Assembly (NCBI GenBank): GCA_002789615.1
Contig: PFTO01000159.1
Span: 1 to 7,917 of the forward strand
DNA length: 7,917 nucleotides
Direction: 5' to 3'
Origin: Acidobacteria bacterium CG_4_9_14_3_um_filter_49_7
Lineage (GTDB): Bacteria > Acidobacteriota > Holophagae > Thermotomaculales > Thermotomaculaceae
Shown: positions 1 to 5,588 of the stretch, in pieces
Layout of the letters: every line of letters starts with the position of its first letter
How positions within the stretch are numbered: the stretch's first letter is position 1
Notes under the pieces: generated by a model
The model's database searches: none
What the model was told of the DNA's origin: nothing
Seen by the model: the letters and a program-made list of their open reading frames with translations, nothing else
Program-made: the position numbers and the translations under genes

Positions 1-17
1 GATTGCCAATACCAAGA

Positions 18-36
18 GGGGGCGAAAGCCCCCTTT
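18..36 (+). terminator. Hairpin terminator of an upstream gene
   Basis: GGGGGC (18-23), GAAA tetraloop and GCCCCC (28-33) form a perfect 6-bp GNRA hairpin followed by only three T. The short T tract makes it a weak but plausible intrinsic terminator for a + strand gene ending before the window. The second arm can also pair with GGGGG at 37-41 (CCCCC-TTT-GGGGG), so two hairpins are mutually exclusive. Confidence 0.55.
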
Positions 37-51
37 GGGGGTCGTGTACAA

Positions 52-71
52 GTGAAAGTACGGGTGCGTGG
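52..71 (+). repeat. Short G/T-rich hexamer-period tract, copy 1
   Basis: A tract reading GTGAAAGTACGGGTGCGTGG lies 15 nt after the hairpin at 18-36. It matches the tract at 6000-6019 at 15 of 20 positions without gaps, and a related tract is at 2489-2514. The shared pattern is a 6-nt period of G-N-GT-G-C. It is probably non-coding; a GTG at 68 opens a frame into the next gene, but the signal peptide argues for the ATG at 140. Confidence 0.4.
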
Positions 72-127
72 GGAAGCTATCCGGGCGGCTACGTGAATTG
101 CGAACAGTGAAAGCAGTTTTACCCGTG

Positions 128-133
128 TATAAT
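128..133 (+). promoter_or_regulatory. Possible -10 box (TATAAT) for the secreted protein gene
   Basis: A perfect TATAAT sits 6 nt before the ATG at 140. No convincing -35 hexamer lies 16-18 nt upstream. If used, transcription would start at or very near the ATG, giving a leaderless message. This fits the absence of a Shine-Dalgarno sequence, but a six-base match alone can be chance. Confidence 0.3.
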
Positions 134-139
134 GGTTGC

Positions 140-925
140 ATGTTGAAATCAGAAGGCAGATGCAGGAATATCGGAATCGCAATTGTTTTCCTGCTGATAT
201 TCCTTTCCACACCCGCCATGACCGCCAATCATTCCGGAAAAACAGCACAGGTGATCCACGTGATTGTGGCGCTGTGTGACAACGTCCACCAGGGAATTGT
301 GCCGGTACCGGCCGCGCTGGATAATGGAGATATTCCCGGTTCGAACCTTTACTGGGGAGCAGGCTTTGGACTGAAAACCGTTTTCAGACGCAGCAAGTCA
401 TGGGAACTTGAATCATGCATTCCACAGGACAGGGGACCGTTGCTGGAACGCTGCGCATTCAGGCATCGGGACACTGGAACCATCCTCATTGCGGACGCAT
501 GGCGGGGATCAGAAATCCGGCAGGCCACGAGAAACTTTCTCCGGGAATCCGGCGGGGCATCATTCATGTGGAGAAGTCGGACAATTCTACCGAGCCTTGT
601 CATCTACGCTGGCCATGACAGATTGATGGATTTTGCTCTCGACGTAAAACCCCTTTCTGAAAACCCTTCCCGAGTTCCCGTGATGGTATTCTGCTGTTCC
701 TCCCGGCTCTTTTTCCGTGAAAACCTTGAGTTGTTGGGGGCCCTCCCGCTGCTCTGGACCACCGTCCTCATGGCACCGGAGGGCTATGCGGTGGAGGCCG
801 CAACAAATGGCTGGATAGCCGGAGAACGGGGGACAATCCTTCGCAACCGTGTAGCCGCCGCCTACAACAAATATCTGAAATGCGGCGCCCGGACCGCCCG
901 TCATCTCTTCACCACAGATAATTAA
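140..925 (+). CDS. Secreted protein of unknown function, possible clan-CD peptidase-like fold
   Basis: Predicted 261-residue exported protein. The ATG at 140 puts a positively charged start and a hydrophobic core (about residues 10-26) directly at the N terminus, with a likely cleavage near residue 29 (AMTA). The in-frame GTG at 68 would bury this signal, so 140 is preferred, although no ribosome binding site precedes it. The mature part opens with IHVIVALCDN and then GIVPVP and NLYWG, a style I recall from uncharacterised bacterial proteins but cannot name. Two hydrophobic strands end in LVIYAGHD (His about 159) and VPVMVFCCSS (Cys about 185-186). That is the order and spacing style of caspase/legumain/gingipain (clan CD) His-Cys dyads. 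Near the C terminus is LWTTVLMAPEGY. Peptidase activity is inference only. Fourteen nt separate it from the DUF3592 gene, so the two are probably cotranscribed. Confidence 0.75.
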   Translation: MLKSEGRCRNIGIAIVFLLIFLSTPAMTANHSGKTAQVIHVIVALCDNVHQGIVPVPAALDNGDIPGSNLYWGAGFGLKTVFRRSKSWELESCIPQDRGPLLERCAFRHRDTGTILIADAWRGSEIRQATRNFLRESGGASFMWRSRTILPSLVIYAGHDRLMDFALDVKPLSENPSRVPVMVFCCSSRLFFRENLELLGALPLLWTTVLMAPEGYAVEAATNGWIAGERGTILRNRVAAAYNKYLKCGARTARHLFTTDN

Positions 926-939
926 GGAGGAGTTTAACG

Positions 940-1446
940 TTGGCTAAGAAACAGAATACAAAAACAGGGTTGTTTTTCGGGACAATTATTTTCGGGGGCC
1001 TGGGTATTTTCTTTCTGTTCACCTGGGTTCAGAACCTGCAGATGGCCCGATCCAGTAAATCATGGCCCGCCGTACAGGGGACGGTTGTCAGCTCCAATGT
1101 TGTCCGGGTGCTGGATTCCACAGACAAAAACGGAAAACGCCACTACAGCTACAAAGGCCTCGTCAAATACAGTTACAGGGTGGAGGGGCAAAATCACATC
1201 TCAACTCGCATTTCATTCGGGGATTATTCCACAAGTAGTGCCGGCCACGGGGAAAGAATCGTGGCAAACTACCCGGTGGGGAAAGAGGTCCGCGTCTATT
1301 ACGACCCGGATTTTCCGGTACATGCGGTTCTGGAACGAAGGGCAGGATTTGGCAATTTCATCCCTGCTCTGGTCGGTTTTCTGTTTTTGCTGGGTGGAAT
1401 TGTCCTGCTGTTCACTTTTTTTGCTAAACTGTTTGCCGGAAGATAA
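940..1446 (+). CDS. DUF3592-type membrane protein
   Basis: 168-residue membrane protein of unknown function. Translation starts at TTG (940), supported by AAGGAGG at 924-930, which overlaps the stop region of the preceding gene. One transmembrane helix lies near residues 10-30 and a second near 140-162. Between them is a probably extracytoplasmic domain of about 105 residues. It starts with SWPAVQGTVVSS, continues with a KYSYRVEGQ strand and ends with YPVGKEVRVYYDPDFP and AVLE. The W-x-x-VxGxV, Y-x-Y-x-V-x-G and VYYDPxxP-x-x-AVLE pattern is typical of DUF3592 proteins. Family function is unknown; no catalytic residues are evident. It sits between a secreted protein and an aminopeptidase on one strand with short spacers, so it may share their transcript. 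Confidence 0.85.
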   Translation: MAKKQNTKTGLFFGTIIFGGLGIFFLFTWVQNLQMARSSKSWPAVQGTVVSSNVVRVLDSTDKNGKRHYSYKGLVKYSYRVEGQNHISTRISFGDYSTSSAGHGERIVANYPVGKEVRVYYDPDFPVHAVLERRAGFGNFIPALVGFLFLLGGIVLLFTFFAKLFAGR

Positions 1447-1479
1447 AACAAAAAAGTAGCTTTCTTCAGGGAGGAAAAG

Positions 1480-2484
1480 ATGAATACAATTGATCGGGCC
1501 ATCATGAACGCGTTGACCGTGAATCTCGGTTACCGGGAAAATGAAAAGGTGGGCGTTGTTTTCCAGGAATGGAGCACAGCTGTTGGCGAGGATTACAGGA
1601 AAAAATTTATGGAATCAGAGGAGCTTTGCCAGCGAATGATTTTTGTGTTTCACTCCAACGATGTACCTGCAGTCTTATTGCCCTATGTACCTGTGGAAGC
1701 CCGAAATGGGGCAGACGCTGTACCGGAACTTTATGAAATGGCAAAGGGGCTTGATGTGCTGTTCATGCCGGTGGTGTTTTCCCTGACCCACACACCTTTC
1801 CGGAAAGCTATGACATCCCATGGCGCCCGGATTGCCAGCATGCCGGGGTTCACGCTGGAGATGTTTGAGCAGGGTGGCCCCATGGACACCGATTACGAAA
1901 AACTGGCGGTAGACACCCATAAAATTCAGCAAAAGCTGGCTGCCAGCCGATTTGTCCAGGTCACGGCTCCCGGTACGGATATGCGAATTGAAATTGTACC
2001 GGAAACAGCCCACGCTTCCACCGGTATGCTGGATAAACCCGGCGCGTTCGGTAACCTCCCCGGTGCGGAAGCTTACGCGTTGCCGCTGGAAGGAGGAACT
2101 TCCGGGGGCTACTTCACTGTTCCCACCGGCTGGGGCGGCCAGATTCCGCTACCCTTCCCGGTAAAATTCACGGTAGTGAATAATCGTTTTGTTAACATCG
2201 AAGGCGCTGACACCGAACAGCAGGCCTGGATTGACCAGCACATCAAACCCCTCATTATGGAACAGGAAAACTTCAACGTACTGGCGGAACTGGGAATCGG
2301 CACCAACCCCAACCTCAATGAGGAGTACATATCAAAGCACGGCTGGGGCATCCTGACCGCGGAGAAAATCTCCGGTTCCGCCCACTTTGCCAACGGAAAC
2401 AACGCCGGATTCGGGGGAAAGAACAATGTGCCGGTACATATCGACTGGGTCGTACCAGGGGTCAAAATCAGTTATCAGGAGTAA
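1480..2484 (+). CDS. M29-like (AmpS/PepS-type) metallo-aminopeptidase
   Basis: Likely cytoplasmic two-metal aminopeptidase that removes N-terminal residues from peptides. The 334-residue product lacks a signal peptide and starts at ATG 1480 after a good AGGGAGG (1468-1474). Candidate metal ligands in M29 order are visible in the C-terminal half: Glu197 in GNLPGAEAYALP, Glu270 in LAELGIGTNPN, His302 in GSAHFANG, and His320/Asp322 in VHIDWV. The N-terminal half (about 1-150) has the NLGYRENEKVGVV-type opening of this superfamily. It is shorter than classical AmpS/AmpT (about 410 residues), and the His302-His320 gap is shorter than in the classical enzymes. It therefore fits the shorter leucyl-aminopeptidase-like branch rather than AmpS itself. 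It is 33 nt downstream of the DUF3592 gene and probably in the same transcript. Metal and substrate preference cannot be read from sequence. Confidence 0.82.
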   Translation: MNTIDRAIMNALTVNLGYRENEKVGVVFQEWSTAVGEDYRKKFMESEELCQRMIFVFHSNDVPAVLLPYVPVEARNGADAVPELYEMAKGLDVLFMPVVFSLTHTPFRKAMTSHGARIASMPGFTLEMFEQGGPMDTDYEKLAVDTHKIQQKLAASRFVQVTAPGTDMRIEIVPETAHASTGMLDKPGAFGNLPGAEAYALPLEGGTSGGYFTVPTGWGGQIPLPFPVKFTVVNNRFVNIEGADTEQQAWIDQHIKPLIMEQENFNVLAELGIGTNPNLNEEYISKHGWGILTAEKISGSAHFANGNNAGFGGKNNVPVHIDWVVPGVKISYQE

Positions 2485-2488
2485 GTTT

Positions 2489-2514
2489 GTGTGAGTGGTT
2501 GTGCGAGTGCGAGG
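2489..2514 (+). repeat. G/T-rich hexamer-period tract, copy 2
   Basis: Begins 4 nt after the aminopeptidase stop. It divides as GAGTGG-TTGTGC-GAGTGC-GAGG, a 6-nt period. The first 20 bases match 6000-6019 at 16 of 20 positions without gaps. It lies on the outer side of the ankyrin gene, opposite an inverted-sense tract at 3489-3506. Confidence 0.5.
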
Positions 2515-2529
2515 CAGAAAGAGCAAATC

Positions 2530-2543
2530 ACGGGTTGTCCCGT
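2530..2543. terminator. Hairpin between convergent genes
   Basis: ACGGG-TTGT-CCCGT is a perfect 5-bp hairpin in the 63-nt gap between the convergent aminopeptidase and ankyrin genes. It could serve both directions, but neither side has a strong T run, so its terminator strength is doubtful. Confidence 0.35.
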
Positions 2544-2547
2544 TCGT

Positions 2548-3243
2548 TTACTCTTTTGCCCCATTAGCCTTCAACACGTCTGCAATATCACTCCTCTTAT
2601 CTTTGATTGAAAGGCTCAGGGCCGTTGTCCCATCTTTCGCTTTCAGGTTCACATTCGCTTTTTTAGAAATCAGGTATTTCACTAAATCCAATTTTCCATT
2701 ACTGGTCGCAAACATCAGAGCTGTCCATCCGGCAGCATCTGGCCCGATAAGTCGAGCATTCACATCTGATCCTTTTGCAAGAAGAAGATCGCAGACATCT
2801 GTGGTGACAGAATCTGACAGAATTCCAAATATTGATTGAATGAACGCTGTCATACCATCCACGCCTTTAACATTGACATCTGCACCGTTCGCCAATAACA
2901 ATTCCACTGTGTTCTGTGATTCTCTTGCAGCCCACATTAGAGCCGTGCGGCCATCATGCGATCCTTCAATATTTACATCAGCCCCATTTGCTATTAATAG
3001 TTTGACGATCTCATATGACCCGCTTCTGCTGCATGCCAGGATAAGAGGAGTACTTCCCATGGTTTTTTCACGGACATTGACATCTGCACCTTTGTCAATT
3101 AACTCTCTGACACCCTTAATGTCTTTCTTAAAAATTCTTGTCGCAAATTCATTGAAATCGTCACCTGCAAACAGCTGATGCTGCGACAAAAGAAAAACAA
3201 TAATGGCAATTGCTAAAGCTGATTTCCGCTTCAAAATAATCAT
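2548..3243 (-). CDS. Exported ankyrin-repeat protein
   Basis: 231-residue protein made almost entirely of ankyrin repeats, a protein-protein interaction scaffold. It starts at ATG 3243 with a strong AAGGAGG (3251-3258 on the minus strand) at 7 nt spacing. Residues 1-26 form a signal peptide (KRK, a hydrophobic stretch, cleavage likely after LFA), so it should act in the periplasm or outside the cell. About six repeats follow: roughly 30-63, 64-98, 99-130, a longer one at 131-172, 173-205 and a final partial one at 206-231. The hallmark GADVN turn recurs, with variants GSDVN and KANVN, and TPL/TAL helix starts. No other domain is present, so the binding partner is unknown. The gene is clearly more AT-rich than its neighbours and runs opposite to them, which suggests acquisition by transfer. 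Converges with the aminopeptidase gene. Confidence 0.92.
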   Translation of the reverse strand: MIILKRKSALAIAIIVFLLSQHQLFAGDDFNEFATRIFKKDIKGVRELIDKGADVNVREKTMGSTPLILACSRSGSYEIVKLLIANGADVNIEGSHDGRTALMWAARESQNTVELLLANGADVNVKGVDGMTAFIQSIFGILSDSVTTDVCDLLLAKGSDVNARLIGPDAAGWTALMFATSNGKLDLVKYLISKKANVNLKAKDGTTALSLSIKDKRSDIADVLKANGAKE

Positions 3244-3488
3244 TTTGAATCCTCCTTAATTTGTGTTGACTGTCATAGTTCTTAATGATTTCAGGGGGAA
3301 CTAAATCACTATTTCCTTTTCTATTAGTTCCAAAACCCATGTGACATATAATTCAAAGAGCAGAGAGTTCTGTCTGAACCAATTCTTTTATTTCTGTAAT
3401 GCTGATGGACACGATTATACCACCTGACACAGAGAATTCACAGGAAATCGAGGGTTCCCGTCCTGTCGCCCGATTCCCGTCTTACCCC

Positions 3489-3506
3489 CTACTCCTACTC
3501 CAACTC
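3489..3506 (-). repeat. Three ACTC hexamers (inverted sense of the GAGT tracts)
   Basis: CTACTC-CTACTC-CAACTC is a tandem hexamer with an ACTC core. Read on the minus strand it is GAGTTG-GAGTAG-GAGTAG, resembling the GAGTNN tracts at 2489 and 6000. With the tract at 2489-2514 it brackets the ankyrin gene in inverted orientation. Confidence 0.45.
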
Positions 3507-3528
3507 TTCCGGGCCGCACGGCCCGGAA
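3507..3528. other. Strong 9-bp hairpin upstream of the DUF4442 gene
   Basis: TTCCGGGCC (3507-3515), loop GCAC and GGCCCGGAA (3520-3528) form a perfect 9-bp inverted repeat. An outer pair ATTCCCG (3473-3479) and CGGGAAT (3542-3548) could close a larger stem around it. No T run follows on either strand, so a classical terminator is unlikely. It may be a protein-binding palindrome or a repeat end. Confidence 0.5.
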
Positions 3529-3592
3529 TGTCCCTTTACTTCGGGAATGAAAAACGGTAAGCTTCTCTACTGAATGACAGTCAGGGGGGACC

Positions 3593-4084
3593 ATGAAGAT
3601 TCTGGAACGTTTTTTTTCACTGACCACACGGGCAACAATTGCCACACGATGGCTTGGTATTACCAAGATTCCTCTTTTGTATTTTGCCCGGCCATCCGTT
3701 GTGGAACTGACAGATGAAAAAATAGTCGTAAGAATTCCCCTGAGAAGAAGAACAAAAAACCATCTGGGCTCCATGTACTTCGGCGCACTGGCCGTGGGGG
3801 CGGATGTTTCGGCCGGACTGATTGCCTGGCGTCGGATTGATGAGTCCGGCGTTCCCATCAGCCTGGTGTTCAAGGACATTTTTGGAGAGTTTCTCCGGCG
3901 CCCCGAAGCCGACGTCCATTTCACCTGCACCGAAGGTGGAGGGATTGACAAACTGGTGCAAAATGCCGCCACATCCGGTGAAAGGGTAGAGATGCCAATC
4001 CACGTAACAGCCACCGTTCCGTCACTCACGGGAGAAGAGCCGGTGGCCCGTTTCACCCTGACCCTCTCCATCAAGAAAAAGTGA
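3593..4084 (+). CDS. DUF4442 / hotdog-fold (PaaI-like thioesterase superfamily) protein
   Basis: 163-residue soluble protein, probably with a hotdog fold as in acyl-CoA thioesterases of the PaaI/YiiD type. The start at ATG 3593 follows an AGGGGGG ribosome binding site (about 3583-3589). After an amphipathic N terminus (1-30), residues 36-50 (VVELTDEKIVVRIPL) form the first strand. NHLGSMYFGALAVGADVSAGLIA (56-78) is the central hotdog helix with its conserved Asn-His entry, and VFKDIFGEFLRRPEADVHF (92-110) the next strands. DUF4442 members carry this N-H-x-G-S-M-x-F-G-A-L signature. The substrate is unknown, and the catalytic acid used by true thioesterases is not certain here. It stands 130 nt before the ATP synthase genes, so any functional link is unproven. 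Confidence 0.8.
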   Translation: MKILERFFSLTTRATIATRWLGITKIPLLYFARPSVVELTDEKIVVRIPLRRRTKNHLGSMYFGALAVGADVSAGLIAWRRIDESGVPISLVFKDIFGEFLRRPEADVHFTCTEGGGIDKLVQNAATSGERVEMPIHVTATVPSLTGEEPVARFTLTLSIKKK

Positions 4085-4125
4085 AGATGGGAATGGATGT
4101 GGAAGTGCTCCATCTTTTCCGTTTT
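4084..4125 (+). terminator. Possible weak terminator after the DUF4442 gene
   Basis: AAGATGG (4084-4090) can pair with CCATCTT (4110-4116) across a 19-nt loop, followed by the T-rich TTCCGTTTTT. The long loop and interrupted T tract make this weak. It would separate the DUF4442 gene from the ATP synthase operon. Confidence 0.3.
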
Positions 4126-4179
4126 TCCGGCTATGCACCATCTGCGAATTACCATTCAACGGCGGCGAAACCGTTAACC

Positions 4180-4208
4180 TTTACACCTGTGACAAGCTGG
4201 AGTATTCT
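4180..4208 (+). promoter_or_regulatory. Candidate sigma-70 promoter for the Fo operon
   Basis: TTTACA (4180-4185; 5 of 6 to TTGACA), a 17-nt spacer and TATTCT (4203-4208; 4 of 6 to TATAAT). Transcription would begin around 4215, the A of the atpZ ATG, implying a leaderless message. The only Shine-Dalgarno-like sequence, GGAG at 4199-4202, is 12 nt from the ATG and would then not be transcribed. Confidence 0.4.
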
Positions 4209-4214
4209 GAAGCC

Positions 4215-4469
4215 ATGAAAACCGATAAAGACAACAGGCGAAAAAGCATTGTAGCTGAACTGACATCGGTGGGCATTCAGTTCCCGGTGAGCATCGGAAT
4301 CGGTTACCTGTTCGGCCACTATCTGGATAAGTGGCTCGGCCTTGATCCGATTCTAACCATTGTGTTCAGTATATTGGGTGTCATCGCGGCATTTATCAAT
4401 GTATTCAGGCTCAACGCAGAGCTGACCCGCATTGAGAAAGAAGAACTGGAAGAAGAGAAAAAGGAATGA
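4215..4469 (+). CDS. atpZ: AtpZ-like F0F1 ATPase accessory protein (ATPase_gene1 family)
   Basis: 84-residue inner-membrane protein with two helices, about residues 19-38 and 44-66. The signature GIGYLFGHYLDKWLGLDP, then a second helix ending FINVFRL, matches the ATPase_gene1 (AtpZ/AtpQ) family encoded at the head of many bacterial ATP synthase operons. Members have been proposed to act with AtpI in Mg2+/Ca2+ uptake or in c-ring assembly; the exact role is not settled. The C-terminal tail (71-84) is highly charged (EKEELEEEKKE). No other ATG, GTG or TTG lies in frame just upstream, so ATG 4215 is the start. Its stop overlaps the next start by 4 nt (ATGA), indicating translational coupling. 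Confidence 0.87.
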   Translation: MKTDKDNRRKSIVAELTSVGIQFPVSIGIGYLFGHYLDKWLGLDPILTIVFSILGVIAAFINVFRLNAELTRIEKEELEEEKKE

Positions 4470-4870
4470 AGTTTCCGGCAACAACCGAAGGAAGAATTAA
4501 GCTGGGCATAGCCGGCTATGGCATTGCCGGATGTGTGGGCTTTGTCATATGGGGCGGCCTGTTCCCGGTACTGAATTTCGCGGCGACTTTTCTCATTGTT
4601 GCGGTGAACTTTATTTACCTGGAAGCGCTGACCCGGAAAGTTGTGCAGAAAAATCCGGGGAAAGGCGCGTTGGTACTCATTCTTGGAATGTTGCGCTACC
4701 CCTTGATCGGGCTTTTGCTCTATGCTATAGTTTCATGGCAGCATTTTTTGAAGATTCCGGCATTTGCCGGTTTGACGGCGGTTGTTTTCGCCCTCATCGC
4801 GTATCCATTTTTAGACGGAGGAAACCAGAAGGATGCATCAGGAAGTCTCGATTCTCACAATGCTGATTAA
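4466..4870 (+). CDS. atpI: AtpI-like ATP synthase assembly protein
   Basis: 134-residue membrane protein with four predicted helices (about 14-30, 35-52, 68-90 and 97-116). A basic cytoplasmic loop TRKVVQKNPGKG lies between helices 2 and 3. Length, the four-helix layout and its place between an AtpZ-like gene and subunit a identify it as the ATP synthase I-chain (ATP-synt_I) type. AtpI is thought to help c-ring assembly and is usually not essential. Sequence is weakly conserved in this family, so the call rests largely on context. The start overlaps the atpZ stop (ATGA). The C-terminal 38 nt overlap the start of atpB, whose ribosome binding site lies inside this gene, so synthesis of the two is probably coupled. 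Confidence 0.8.
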   Translation: MKFPATTEGRIKLGIAGYGIAGCVGFVIWGGLFPVLNFAATFLIVAVNFIYLEALTRKVVQKNPGKGALVLILGMLRYPLIGLLLYAIVSWQHFLKIPAFAGLTAVVFALIAYPFLDGGNQKDASGSLDSHNAD

Positions 4871-5528
4871 TTCAATATTTCATGTGCAGGTTCCGGATCA
4901 GGTGGTGATGACAACGCTTGTGTTTGTTATTTCCATCGTTGTCTTTGTACTACTCAGAAAGTCTCCTGAATTGGTCCCGACTCCGGCTCAGCAGTTTTAC
5001 GAGGGTGTGTTGAAGGCCATAGACGGCATGCTGATAGACAACATCGGCAAACGGGGCCGCCAGTTTCTGCCGTTTGTAACCGCATTGGGGATTTTCATCT
5101 TTATTTCAAATGCCATCGGCTTAATCCCGGGATTCACACCCGCAACCGGCAATCTCAACACCACGGCAGCATGTGCAGTGGCCGTATTTCTATATTACAA
5201 TTTTCACGGATTCAAGGAGCACGGCCTGGGCTATCTGGAACAGTTTATCGCACCGAGGGGACCGCTGGCACTTCGAATTCCCATGTCGATTCTGTTCATT
5301 CCCATTGAAATCATTTCCCATCTGGCACGCCCGTTTTCTCTGGCGATTCGTCTCTTTGTCAACATGGTTGGAGACCATATTGTGCTGGGTGTTTTTCTCG
5401 CCCTGGTCCCGTTTCTGCTTCCGGTACCGCTCATCGGGCTGGGTCTGTTTGTCTGTTTTATTCAGACTCTCGTTTTCGTGTTGCTGGCGATTATTTATCT
5501 GTCCGGTGCGGTTGCAGAATCGCACTGA
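4833..5528 (+). CDS. atpB: ATP synthase Fo subunit a
   Basis: 231-residue subunit a, the static half of the ion channel in the membrane Fo motor. ATG 4833 is preferred because GGAGGA (4817-4822) sits 10 nt upstream; ATG 4860 is an alternative. The core is intact. IISHLARPFSLAIRLFVNM contains the essential Arg173, which aligns with E. coli Arg210. Helix 5 ends FIQTLVFVLLAIIYLSGA with Gln211 at the position of E. coli Gln252, and the C terminus AESH is complete. NAIGLIPGFTPATGNLN is the usual conserved loop between early helices. After Arg173 comes NMVGDH, with His182 where E. coli has Glu219. The size is typical of Desulfobacterota and shorter than E. coli (271). It overlaps the upstream gene by 38 nt and is followed by atpE after 60 nt. 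Confidence 0.97.
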   Translation: MHQEVSILTMLINSIFHVQVPDQVVMTTLVFVISIVVFVLLRKSPELVPTPAQQFYEGVLKAIDGMLIDNIGKRGRQFLPFVTALGIFIFISNAIGLIPGFTPATGNLNTTAACAVAVFLYYNFHGFKEHGLGYLEQFIAPRGPLALRIPMSILFIPIEIISHLARPFSLAIRLFVNMVGDHIVLGVFLALVPFLLPVPLIGLGLFVCFIQTLVFVLLAIIYLSGAVAESH

Positions 5529-5539
5529 TAATAAAGATT

Positions 5540-5564
5540 CTTAACGGCCTCCGAAGCCGTTGAG
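5540..5564 (+). other. Intercistronic hairpin between atpB and atpE
   Basis: CTTAACGGC (5540-5548) pairs with GCCGTTGAG (5556-5564) around a 7-nt loop, giving 9 bp with one G-U. No T tract follows, so it is not an intrinsic terminator. It lies 14 nt ahead of the atpE ribosome binding site (GGAGG about 5580-5584). It may stabilise a processed atpE message or mark a cleavage site, raising c-subunit output. Confidence 0.55.
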
Positions 5565-5588
5565 CATAGATCATTTTCTGGAGGTTCT

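Larger units (their letters stand above)
3244..3592. other. 349-nt intergenic stretch
   Basis: Lies between the divergently transcribed ankyrin and DUF4442 genes. The left half (3244-3420) is AT-rich and shows only the ankyrin ribosome binding site. The right half holds a direct repeat of TTCCCGTC (3455-3462 and 3474-3481), three ACTC hexamers (3489-3506) and a 9-bp hairpin (3507-3528). A weak sigma-70 match is TTTACT (3535-3540), 17 nt, TAAGCT (3558-3563). A long minus-strand reading frame crosses the right half, but it has no ribosome binding site and is a shadow of the DUF4442 gene. Confidence 0.6.

Noticed and set aside
68..139. GTG start at 68 extending the secreted protein by 24 residues
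   Set aside because: It would place the signal peptide internally, overlap the low-complexity tract and has no ribosome binding site; ATG 140 gives a standard export signal.
3415..4155. Long minus-strand reading frame (246 codons)
   Set aside because: It is antisense to the well-supported DUF4442 gene, has no ribosome binding site, starts in intergenic DNA and shows no family-like motifs.
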